A DNA stretch of 64,000 bases from Actinopolyspora mortivallis DSM 44261 (GTDB lineage Bacteria > Actinomycetota > Actinomycetes > Mycobacteriales > Pseudonocardiaceae). Below are positions 56,902 to 64,000 of the stretch, piece after piece (positions within the stretch are counted from its first letter, which is position 1; every line of letters starts with the position of its first letter). The stretch spans positions 4,007,162 to 4,071,161 of the forward strand of contig NZ_KB913024.1 of assembly GCF_000384035.1 (NCBI RefSeq), given 5' to 3'. Under the pieces are notes generated by a model that saw nothing but the letters and a program-made list of their open reading frames with translations, searched no databases and was not told the DNA's origin. The translations under genes and the position numbers were made by a program.

Positions 56902-58329
56902 TCAGAAGGTCAACGCCATGCCCGGGTCGGAGAGCACCGCGCCCACGTCGGCGAGGAAGCGTGAACCCTGCTGGCCGTCCACCACGCGGTGGTCGAAGCT
57001 CAGCGCCAGTTGGCACACCTGACGCGGAACCACCTGACCGTCCACCACCCAGGGCATCTCGCGGATCGCACCGAAGGCCAGGATGGCCGACTCGCCCGGG
57101 TTCAGGATGGGAGTGCCGGTGTCCACCCCGAACACCCCCACGTTGGTGATCGTGATGGTCCCGTTGGTCATCGCCTCGGGCGGGGTTCTGCCCTCGCGGG
57201 CCGTGGTGGTCAGCTCCTCCAGGGCCGCGGCGAGCTCCCGCAGTGACAGCGTCTCGGCGTTGCGCACCTTGGGAACAACCAGCCCCCGGTCGGTGGCCGC
57301 GGCCACCCCGAGGTGGACGTAGTCCTTGTAGACGATCTCACCGGCCTCGCCGTCCCAGGTCGCGTTCACGTCGGGAGTCCGGCGGATCGCCAGGCACATG
57401 GCCCTGGCCGCGACGGCCAACGGAGTGACCCGCACGTCCTGGAACTCCGGATGTGACTTGAGCCGCTGCCGGAACTCCATCATCGGCGTGACGTCGACGG
57501 TGAGGAACTCGGTGACGTGGGGGGCGGTGAACGCGCTGTCCACCATCGCCTGGGCGGTGGCCCGGCGCACCCCCTTGATCGGCACCCGGTGTTCCCCCGC
57601 GCCGGTGTCGGCCGCCGGTGCGGAGGAGCGCCCGGGTTCCCCGGAGGCGGCCCGCTCGACGTCCTCGCGGGTGATGACGCCCTCGGCGCCCGAGCCGTTC
57701 AGCGAGCGCAGGTCCACTCCGAGGTCCTTGGCGAGTTTGCGCACCGGAGGTTTGGCCAGCGGTACGTGCCCGCCGGAGGCGGCGGTCCCCTGCTTGGGCG
57801 CGGCGGGTGGGGCCTGCACGGTGGTGCCGGAGTCCCGGGTGGGGGAGTGCACCGAGGTCCCGTTCGTGCCCGGCTGCGCCGTCGCGGAGATCTCCGCCGG
57901 GGATCCGTTCTGGGCGGTCTCGGCCGCCGCGGTGTTCTTCCTGCGGGGGCGGCGTTTGGCGCTGGAGGAACGGGGTCCGTAGCCGACCAGGGTGGCCACC
58001 CGTTCCTCGTCCGCACCGCCGCCTTCGGTCGTGGCGGTCCGTTCGCCGGAGGAGCCCTGTTCGGTCGGCGCGTCCTGCTCGGCCTGTTGGGTCCGCACGG
58101 CGAGGATGGGGGTGCCGACCTCCACGGTCTGTCCGGGCTGGGCCAACAGTTCCCCCACCGTCCCGGAGTAGGGGCAGGGAAGTTCCACCGAGGCCTTGGC
58201 GGTCTCGATCTCCACGACGATCTGGTTGAGCTCCACCGGATCGCCCGGGGAGACCCGCCAGTTGACGATCTCCGCTTCGGTCAGTCCCTCACCGACGTCC
58301 GGAAGCGGGAAGTGCTTGAGCTGCGACAT
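56902..58329 (-). CDS. bkdC: Branched-chain 2-oxoacid dehydrogenase E2 (dihydrolipoyl acyltransferase)
   Basis: A 475-residue E2. The lipoyl domain (1-80) carries the lipoylated lysine in EIETAKASVELPCPYSG. A long linker (~85-190) contains a basic patch AKRRPRRKN. The E1/E3-binding domain is at LAKPPVRKLAKDLGVDLRSLNG near 195. The catalytic domain ends with FDHRVVDG (His and Asp of HxxxDG) near 450. It transfers acyl groups to CoA. One lipoyl domain is usual for this class. ATG 58329. It is the last of three overlapping or closely spaced genes (E1a, E1b, E2). Confidence 0.92.
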   Translation of the reverse strand: MSQLKHFPLPDVGEGLTEAEIVNWRVSPGDPVELNQIVVEIETAKASVELPCPYSGTVGELLAQPGQTVEVGTPILAVRTQQAEQDAPTEQGSSGERTATTEGGGADEERVATLVGYGPRSSSAKRRPRRKNTAAAETAQNGSPAEISATAQPGTNGTSVHSPTRDSGTTVQAPPAAPKQGTAASGGHVPLAKPPVRKLAKDLGVDLRSLNGSGAEGVITREDVERAASGEPGRSSAPAADTGAGEHRVPIKGVRRATAQAMVDSAFTAPHVTEFLTVDVTPMMEFRQRLKSHPEFQDVRVTPLAVAARAMCLAIRRTPDVNATWDGEAGEIVYKDYVHLGVAAATDRGLVVPKVRNAETLSLRELAAALEELTTTAREGRTPPEAMTNGTITITNVGVFGVDTGTPILNPGESAILAFGAIREMPWVVDGQVVPRQVCQLALSFDHRVVDGQQGSRFLADVGAVLSDPGMALTF

Positions 58330-58340
58330 GGAAGCCTCTT

Positions 58341-59360
58341 CTAGTACGTCAGCGAACGGTCGACGGCGTCGAGAACCCGGTCGAGGTCGGGCAGGTAGCC
58401 CTCCTCCAACCGGCTCGGCGGGTACGGGGTGTCGAATCCGTTCACCCGCAGTACCGGGGCCTCCAGCGAGTAGAAGCACTCCTGTTGGATCCGGGTGGCG
58501 ACCTCCGAGGTGATCGAGGACTCCGCCGGGGACTCGCTGACCACGACCAGCCGCCCGGTGCGGCGCACCGAGTCGGCCACCGGCTCCAGGTCCAGCGGGG
58601 AGAGGGAGCGCAGGTCCACCACCTCCAGCTCGTGACCGTCCTCCTCGGCGGCGTTGGCCGCGTCCAGGCAGGTCTTGACCATCGGGCCGTAGGTGGCCAG
58701 CGTGGCCGTGGTGCCCGGGCGCATCACCGCCGAGCTGCCCAGCGACAGCGGCGGGGTGGTGGGATCCAGTTCGGCCTTCTCCCAGTAGCGGCGTTTCGGT
58801 TCGAAGAACAGCACCGGGTCGTCGCTGTCGATGGCCTGTTGCAGCATCCAGTAGGCGTCCACGGGGTTCGAGCAGGACACCACCTTGAGCCCGGCGACGT
58901 GCGCGAACAGCGACTCGGGGGACTCCGAGTGGTGCTCGACGGCGCCGATCCCCCCGCCGAAGGGCACCCGGATCACCACGGGAACCTTCACCCGGCCCTG
59001 GCTGCGGTAGTGCATCTTGGACAGCTGGGAGACGATCTGGTCGAAACCGGGGAAGATGAACCCGTCGAACTGGATCTCGCAGACGGGGCGGTAGCCGCGC
59101 ATGGCGAGCCCGATGGCGGTTCCGACGATCCCGGACTCGGCCAGCGGGGTGTCCAGCACGCGGTGTTCGCCGAAGTCCTTCTGCAGCCCGTCGGTCACCC
59201 GGAAGACACCGCCGAGCCGGCCGATGTCCTCGCCCATGACCATCACGCGCGGATCGCGTTCCATCGCCGCGCGCATGGCCATGTTCAGGCCCTTGGCGAT
59301 GGTGATCGTCTGGGTCCGTGTGGTCTCGGACCCGGTGGACTCCACGGTGGGTGCGGCCAT
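58341..59360 (-). CDS. bkdB: Branched-chain 2-oxoacid dehydrogenase E1 beta
   Basis: A 339-residue E1 beta. It has GEDIGRLGGVFRVTDGL near 45, DTPLAESGIVGTAIGLAMRG near 70, PFGGGIGAVEHHSESPE near 133 with the phosphate-contacting histidines, and the transketolase C-terminal domain. It binds thiamine diphosphate with the alpha subunit. The ATG lies inside the E1 alpha stop (ATGA), so translation is coupled. E2 follows after 11 bp. Confidence 0.93.
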   Translation of the reverse strand: MAAPTVESTGSETTRTQTITIAKGLNMAMRAAMERDPRVMVMGEDIGRLGGVFRVTDGLQKDFGEHRVLDTPLAESGIVGTAIGLAMRGYRPVCEIQFDGFIFPGFDQIVSQLSKMHYRSQGRVKVPVVIRVPFGGGIGAVEHHSESPESLFAHVAGLKVVSCSNPVDAYWMLQQAIDSDDPVLFFEPKRRYWEKAELDPTTPPLSLGSSAVMRPGTTATLATYGPMVKTCLDAANAAEEDGHELEVVDLRSLSPLDLEPVADSVRRTGRLVVVSESPAESSITSEVATRIQQECFYSLEAPVLRVNGFDTPYPPSRLEEGYLPDLDRVLDAVDRSLTY

Positions 59361-60610
59361 CAGCGAACACTCCCCTCGGTGTCGTGGCCCGCGTCGGCGA
59401 ATCCGGAGAGGTACTGGAGGTAGTCGTCCCGCTGGGCGGCCACCACGGGGCTCTCCTCCGCGTACACGGCGGAGAAGATCCGCTCCGGCGGCGGCTCGGG
59501 CATGTCGAAGCAGAACTGGCGGAACCGGGTGGCCAGCTCGTCGGCCTCCCGCTCCACCTCGTCGAGGAAGTCCTGGTCGGCCAGTTCCTCGCGGAGCAGG
59601 TGCACCCGCAGCCGCTCGACGGGGTCCTTGAGCTTCCACGCCTGGAGCTCGTCGTCCATGCGGTAGCGCGTGGCGTCGTCGGAGGTGGTGTGCGCGTCCA
59701 TGCGGTAGGTGAAGGCCTCGATCAGCAGCGGCCCGTTGCCGTGGCGGGCCTCGTCGAGGGCCCACTGGGAGACGGCCATGCTGGCGAGCACGTCGTTGCC
59801 GTCCACCCGGATGCCGGGGAACCCGTAGCCACGGGCGCGTTCGTAGAGCGGGACCCTGCTCTGGCGTTCGGTGGGCTCGGAGATGGCCCACTGGTTGTTC
59901 TGGCAGAAGAAGACGACCGGGGCGTCGTAGACGGAGGCCCAGACCATTCCCTCGTGCACGTCACCCTGACTGGTGGCGCCGTCGCCGAAGAACACCATGG
60001 TGGCCTCGTTCTCGGAGGCGTCCCCGTCCGAGTTGCCGACCTTGCCGTCGAACTTCTGGCCCATCGCGTAGCCGGTGGCGTTCAGGCACTGGTTGCCGAT
60101 GACGATGGTGTACAGCCCCAGGCCCGTCTCGTGGGGGTCCCAGCTCCCGTGGTCGGTGCCCCGGAAGATGCCCAGCAGTTCGGTGGGGTCGACCCCGCGG
60201 CACCAGGCGACACCGTGTTCCCGGTAGCTCGGGAAGGCCATGTCCTGGGGGCGCAGCGCCCTTCCCGCGCCGATCTGGGCGGCCTCCTGCCCCAGCAGCG
60301 GCACCCAGATGCCGAGCTGGCCCTGGCGTTGCAGCGCGTTGCCTTCCCGGTCGGCGCGGCGTATCAGCACCATGTCCCGGTACATGCCGCGCAGTTGCTC
60401 GGCGGAAACGTCGATGTCGAAGTCCGGGTGGGTTACCCGTTGGCCTTCCGGTGTCAGGAGCTGTACCAGATCAGCTCCGCCTTCGCTGGTCGCGCGCAAA
60501 CCCGCGATCACCTGCTCCCTCGTCGGTGTTGCTGAGGTCGCGGCAGGTGCCGTGTCCGCGTGACCGTGAGCGTCGGCTCGGCTCGGTCGCGTCCAGTGTT
60601 CGGGGGACAT
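59360..60610 (-). CDS. bkdA: Branched-chain 2-oxoacid dehydrogenase E1 alpha
   Basis: A 416-residue E1 alpha. The thiamine-diphosphate motif runs from FFGDGATSQGDVHEGMVWA near 210 to CQNNQWAISEP near 238. Also present are GQEAAQIGAG near 110, SYREHGVAW near 130 and YRMDAHTTSDDATRYR near 307, with the phosphoserine-loop region. The first 30 residues are disordered and His/Ala/Thr-rich. The ATG follows GAGGAG at 6 nt. It heads the bkdABC operon, which degrades valine, leucine and isoleucine and supplies branched acyl-CoA primers. Confidence 0.93.
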   Translation of the reverse strand: MSPEHWTRPSRADAHGHADTAPAATSATPTREQVIAGLRATSEGGADLVQLLTPEGQRVTHPDFDIDVSAEQLRGMYRDMVLIRRADREGNALQRQGQLGIWVPLLGQEAAQIGAGRALRPQDMAFPSYREHGVAWCRGVDPTELLGIFRGTDHGSWDPHETGLGLYTIVIGNQCLNATGYAMGQKFDGKVGNSDGDASENEATMVFFGDGATSQGDVHEGMVWASVYDAPVVFFCQNNQWAISEPTERQSRVPLYERARGYGFPGIRVDGNDVLASMAVSQWALDEARHGNGPLLIEAFTYRMDAHTTSDDATRYRMDDELQAWKLKDPVERLRVHLLREELADQDFLDEVEREADELATRFRQFCFDMPEPPPERIFSAVYAEESPVVAAQRDDYLQYLSGFADAGHDTEGSVR

Positions 60611-60974
60611 GTGGATCTCCTCGTCTCACCCCGGTCCGTCCGCTTGTGGCGGCGGGTCCGGTTTTGCCCCGTCCGGGGTCGTCGGACCTGGTGGGTCCTC
60701 AGACCACCGGGCGAGGCCGTTGGATCGCTCTGTAGCCATCCTGGCATGACACCGGCCACTTTCGTGAGCCCCGCCACAGGGATCGACCCCGCCTGCGAAC
60801 TCTTCCCCCGGCACCGTAGTGCCCGCCCCGTCCCGCCGAATTCCCAGGTCATCAAAGGGGTGGAGATCCGATCGACGAGTTTGTGACAGTTGTATAACCG
60901 ACCTTCGGATGGCGTTATTACGAAGCTCGTGAAAAGCCTTCGCAGCATCGCGTGCCCGGCCTACAATGCACCGG
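60611..60974. promoter_or_regulatory. Divergent promoter region between bkdA and the GPP34 gene
   Basis: A 364-bp gap without a gene. The part at 60880-60925 is AT-rich, with TTGTGACAG and TTATAC-like elements usable for the bkd operon. TACAAT at 60962-60967 serves the GPP34 gene. No palindrome stands out as an operator. Confidence 0.5.
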
Positions 60975-61667
60975 GTGAACGATCGGAGTCGTTTCGCTTT
61001 CGGACTGCCCGGTGAGCTGGTGCTGCTGGCGCACAAGCCCCGGGGTGGGCACTACGCGATCAACACCGACACGGTGGTGGCCGCCGCCGAGGTGGGGGAG
61101 CTGGTGCTGGGGGAGCGTGTCACGCTCACCGGCACCCGTCGTTCCAACTTCAGGGTGCGACTGGACGACGAGACCCCCACCGGGCTGTCCTGGCTGGACG
61201 AGGTGCTGCACCAGTTGCGGCGCAAGATCCGCTCCTCCACCGGCTCCGTCTCCCTCGCCTCCTGGTTCCACGCCAGGAACGGGGTGTTCGGCAACTACCG
61301 GACGCGTCTGGTCGAACACGGAGCCCTCCGGGCGGAACGACGCAGCCTGCTCGGTATCCGTTACCACCGGTACTTCCCGGAGGAGCGGCAACGCGAGCAG
61401 CTGCTGGATCAGGTGCGTGCCGTGGTCGACCACGAACGCGCCGTCGACAACCGCACCGCGCTGCTCGCCGCGCTCATCCACGGCAGCGGGTTGCAGTGGG
61501 GGCTCGGTCTGGACCGTGCCCAGCGACGCGCCCTCCGTGCCCTGGTGCGTGGGGAGGCACTCGGCGAGGCGGTCGATCCGCTGGTGACGCACGCGGGCGC
61601 GGCGCTGGCCGCCGCCGGAGGGGGCGGCTCGGACGGCGGAGGTGGTGGCGACGGGGGCGGGGGCTGA
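60975..61667 (+). CDS. GPP34 (GOLPH3/VPS74-like) protein
   Basis: A 230-residue protein of the GPP34 family, named for the eukaryotic Golgi phosphoprotein 3. FGLPGELVLLAHKPRGG at the start, GELVLGERVTLTG near 48, GSVSLASWFHARNGVF near 94 and LIHGSGLQWGLGLDRAQRRALRALVRGE near 165 are family features. It ends in a Gly-rich tail (GGGGSDGGGGGDGGGG). Eukaryotic members bind phosphoinositides; the bacterial role is unknown, with membrane lipid binding likely. TACAAT lies 7 nt before GTG 60975, suggesting a leaderless mRNA; ATG 60966 is in frame too. Confidence 0.88.
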   Translation: MNDRSRFAFGLPGELVLLAHKPRGGHYAINTDTVVAAAEVGELVLGERVTLTGTRRSNFRVRLDDETPTGLSWLDEVLHQLRRKIRSSTGSVSLASWFHARNGVFGNYRTRLVEHGALRAERRSLLGIRYHRYFPEERQREQLLDQVRAVVDHERAVDNRTALLAALIHGSGLQWGLGLDRAQRRALRALVRGEALGEAVDPLVTHAGAALAAAGGGGSDGGGGGDGGGG

Positions 61668-61713
61668 ACCCACCGACCGTGGTCGTCCCGGAAGGTGGGA
61701 ATACGATCGCGGC

Positions 61714-63138
61714 GTGGATCGCACAGCAGTGAATACCTTCGTTCGTCAGCAGTGGGAGTCCGCCGTGCTGCCCAGCCTGTGTCGGCTGGTCGAGATCCCG
61801 GCGGTCTCCGGCGGGTTCGACTCCGACTGGGAGGCCAACGGTCACCTGGACGCCGTGGTGGAGCACGTGCGCTCCTGGATCGAGGCCCGGGGAATCGCCG
61901 GTGCCAGCACCGAGGTGGTGCGACTGCCGGGCCGGAGCCCGTTGTTGCTGGTGGACGTGCCCGCCCACGGTGAGGGTTCCGCGGAGTCGGCCGAGACCGT
62001 GCTGCTGTACGGGCACCTGGACAAGCAGCCCCCCATGGAGGGCTGGTCGGAGGGCTTCGGCCCGTGGACCCCGGTGGTGCACGAGGGCAGGCTCTACGGA
62101 CGTGGGGCCGTGGACGACGGCTACTCCGGCTACGCCGCCGTGACGGCGATCGAGGCGCTACGCGCCCACGGTGGCGCCCACCAGCGCTGCGTGCTGCTGC
62201 TGGAGACGGGGGAGGAGTCGGGCAGCCCCGACCTGCCCGCCTACCTGGACCACCTCTCCGAGCGGCTGGGGCCGGTCGGTCTGGTGGTCTGCCTGGACTC
62301 CGGTGGTGGGGACTACGAACGGCTCTGGCTGACCACCTCGCTGCGCGGGATGGTGCAGCTGAACGTCACCGTCCGGGTGCTGGAGGCGGGGCAGCACTCC
62401 GGTGCGGCCAGCGGCCTGGTCCCCGACTCGTTCCGCGTCGCCCGGCGCCTGCTGGACCGGCTGGAGGACCCGGACACCGGGCGGATCCTGCTGCCGGAGC
62501 TCACCGTGCGGGTCCCGGACAACCGGCTCGCCGAGGTCCGCGCCGGGGTGGAGGCCGCGCCCGGTCTGGTGCGCGGCTCGGTGCCCCGGCCCGAGGGGCT
62601 GCGGCTGATGCACGAGGACGAGGTGGAGCTGGCGCTGAACAACTGGTGGCGCCCGACACTGACGGTGATCGGCGCCGAGGGCCTGCCGCGCCCGGAGGAC
62701 GCGGGGAACGTGTTGCGTTCACACACCACGCTCGACCTGAGTTTCCGGCTTCCGCCCACGGCGGATCCGCACGCGGCGCTGCGGGCAGTGCGTGCCGCGC
62801 TGGAGACGGACGTGCCCTACGGTGCGCGGGTCGAGTTCGACGACGGGGAGGCCGGGCAGGGCTTCAACGCCCCGGAGACGGCCCCCTGGTTGTCCGCGGC
62901 CCTGGACCGGGCCAGTTCCGAGGTCTTCGGTGCCGAGTGGCGCACCATGGGGCTGGGCGGTTCGATCCCGTTCATGGGGTTGCTGCACGAGCGCTATCCG
63001 CGGGCGCAGTTCGTGGTCACCGGGGCGCTGGGTCCGCACAGCAACGCCCACGTGCCCGACGAGTCGTTGGACCTGGCCTACGCGGCCCGGGTGACCAGCG
63101 CGGTGGCCTACGTGCTGGAGGCGCACGCGCGGCGGTGA
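61714..63138 (+). CDS. M20 family metallopeptidase
   Basis: A 474-residue M20 dipeptidase-like enzyme with two zinc sites. LLYGHLDKQPP near residue 95 gives the His and Asp ligands. GRGAVDDGYSGYAA near 135 gives the bridging Asp. ETGEESGSPDL near 170 carries the catalytic Glu pair. GLGGSIPFMG and GPHSNAHVPDES near 430-455 supply the last ligand. Substrate is probably a small peptide or acylated amino acid. TACGAT (61702-61707) lies 6 nt before GTG 61714, which suggests a leaderless mRNA. Confidence 0.92.
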   Translation: MDRTAVNTFVRQQWESAVLPSLCRLVEIPAVSGGFDSDWEANGHLDAVVEHVRSWIEARGIAGASTEVVRLPGRSPLLLVDVPAHGEGSAESAETVLLYGHLDKQPPMEGWSEGFGPWTPVVHEGRLYGRGAVDDGYSGYAAVTAIEALRAHGGAHQRCVLLLETGEESGSPDLPAYLDHLSERLGPVGLVVCLDSGGGDYERLWLTTSLRGMVQLNVTVRVLEAGQHSGAASGLVPDSFRVARRLLDRLEDPDTGRILLPELTVRVPDNRLAEVRAGVEAAPGLVRGSVPRPEGLRLMHEDEVELALNNWWRPTLTVIGAEGLPRPEDAGNVLRSHTTLDLSFRLPPTADPHAALRAVRAALETDVPYGARVEFDDGEAGQGFNAPETAPWLSAALDRASSEVFGAEWRTMGLGGSIPFMGLLHERYPRAQFVVTGALGPHSNAHVPDESLDLAYAARVTSAVAYVLEAHARR

Positions 63139-63142
63139 GCCT

Positions 63143-63157
63143 CCCGGCGGTGCCGGG
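63143..63157 (+). terminator. Short hairpin after the M20 gene
   Basis: CCCGGC-GGT-GCCGGG lies 4 bp after the stop. It is short and has no T-tract, so it is a weak terminator candidate. Confidence 0.4.
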
Positions 63158-63524
63158 CGGGTCGGAGCCACGCGCCTGTGGAAGCGCTGGTTCTCGGGAA
63201 CCGTTGCTCGGGGGCCGTACCGGCACCGCCTCGGGCGGGGTGCCTGCGATCACGCTTGGTGACGGCCTTGCGCCCCTCGCTGTATCCCCCGTTCGAGGGA
63301 AAAGGTATCGTAGTGGCCGCTATCGCGGTCGCTGAACTCGATCTCGTTCGCTGAGGGGCTGGCCCGGCGGAAGCGGATCGATGAACGTTGCGTGTTCATG
63401 CGCTGCGTGACTGTCCCGCTTCCGAGTGAAGTTGACGTGATCGAAACGCGTGAGGCCATGTCCGATGGCCCCGGCGGATGGCAGTATCCCAGCATCCGGA
63501 TTCCCGTCGAGGAGGAGTGACACC
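63158..63524. other. Intergenic region before the ABC binding protein gene
   Basis: About 367 bp without a convincing gene. It carries an AT-rich patch near 63296-63330 and the plus-strand frame there is not coding-like. A promoter for the lipoprotein gene at 63525 is expected here, but no clear -35/-10 pair was identified. GAGGAGGAG directly precedes that gene. Confidence 0.45.
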
Positions 63525-64000
63525 GTGGCGCGTCGGAGGATCTCGCGGGCCGTGGCCGTCCTGCCCGCGCTCGCGCTGGTCGCGGCCGTGGCGGGCTGCG
63601 GCAGCGACGGCGGGGAGGCCAAGGGCGTCCCGCTGGTGCGCGAGGGGCAGCTGACCACCTGCACCAACCCGCCCTACGAACCGTTCGAGTCCAACAAGGA
63701 CGGCGAGATCGTCGGCTTCGACATGGACCTGGTGGACCTGGTGGCCGAGGACCTCGGAGTCCCGCAGGAGGTCACCACCGCTCCCTTCGAGAGCATCCAG
63801 TCGGGGCAGGCCCTCAACGTGGGCAACTGCGACATCGCCGCCTCGGCGATCACGATCACCGACGTGCGGGAGAAGAACTTCGACTTCTCCGAGCCGTACT
63901 TCGAGGCCACCCAGGCGCTGCTCGTGCCGAAGGACTCCGGTGTCGAGGAACTGGAGCAGCTCGAGGGCAAGACCGTCGGCTACCAGAAGGGCACCACCGG
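63525..64000 (+). CDS. Amino-acid ABC transporter substrate-binding lipoprotein (partial, 3' end outside window)
   Basis: The first ~158 codons of a gene that runs past the window end. A lipoprotein signal with lipobox VAGC ends near residue 25. The periplasmic-binding domain begins LTTCTNPPYEPFES and continues GFDMDLVDLVAEDLG and NCDIAASAITITDVREKNFDFSEPYFEATQALL (core DIAASAITITDVREKNFDFS). This fits family 3 amino-acid or opine binding proteins. GTG 63525 follows GAGGAGGAG. Permease and ATPase genes probably lie downstream. Confidence 0.9.
   Translation, partial: MARRRISRAVAVLPALALVAAVAGCGSDGGEAKGVPLVREGQLTTCTNPPYEPFESNKDGEIVGFDMDLVDLVAEDLGVPQEVTTAPFESIQSGQALNVGNCDIAASAITITDVREKNFDFSEPYFEATQALLVPKDSGVEELEQLEGKTVGYQKGTT

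Overview
The window reads as a chromosome segment of a high-GC actinobacterium. Third codon positions are strongly G/C, and GTG and TTG starts are frequent. Many genes have a TANNNT -10 element 6-8 nt before the start codon, which indicates leaderless transcripts. From memory, much of the gene content and order (large Fe-S/CCG protein, dnaK-grpE-dnaJ-hspR, flavohemoglobin-like protein, clpB, LysR, pyrE, TrmH-type methylase, purA, purD, purB, purC) resembles Mycobacterium tuberculosis between about Rv0338c and Rv0385 and around Rv0772-Rv0780. A DasR-type operator near nagA and a GPP34 gene would fit Pseudonocardiales (Saccharopolyspora/Actinopolyspora-like); that placement is inference. No rRNA, tRNA, insertion sequence, prophage or CRISPR array was seen.

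Layout. 1-5 kb: Fe-S membrane oxidoreductase, a coupled SMR efflux gene and TetR gene, and a solitary hisG. 5-10 kb: the HspR-controlled dnaK operon with two HAIR operators. 10-17 kb: globin-reductase, flavin-oxidase-fold protein, MarR gene, then a MarR / MFS-fusion / YceI operon in which the MFS protein and the YceI protein share a carboxypeptidase-regulatory-like beta-sandwich domain. The linker of the MFS fusion carries a cluster of DnaA-box-like sequences. 17-20 kb: a broken NAD(P)-binding gene and clpB with a third HAIR operator. 20-28 kb: LysR with a TDT transporter, DUF389, MFS with TetR, a membrane protein, SDR and methyltransferase. 28-38 kb: GNAT, pyrE, rRNA/tRNA methylase, DUF368 undecaprenyl-phosphate translocase, nagA with a dre site, a small ECF sigma factor next to a YciI gene, DUF3151 and FUSC-like genes. 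38-49 kb: purine genes (purA, purD, purB, purC) interleaved with glycerophosphodiesterase, threonine aldolase, a SigE-type sigma factor with a membrane partner, and a guanidinium-type SMR exporter with its own TetR. 49-55 kb: MBL hydrolase, a TetR gene divergent from an SCP2 and acyl-CoA dehydrogenase operon, and a decayed XRE-regulator locus. 55-64 kb: an acidic disordered protein, a branched-chain 2-oxoacid dehydrogenase operon (bkdABC), GPP34, an M20 peptidase, and the start of an amino-acid ABC binding protein that runs off the window.

Most of the window is conserved core chromosome. The least ordinary parts are the MarR-MFS-YceI operon with its DnaA-box-like cluster, the tandem palindromes controlling the SCP2/acyl-CoA dehydrogenase operon, the two SMR-TetR pairs, and the small patch of gene relics at 53.5-54.7 kb.
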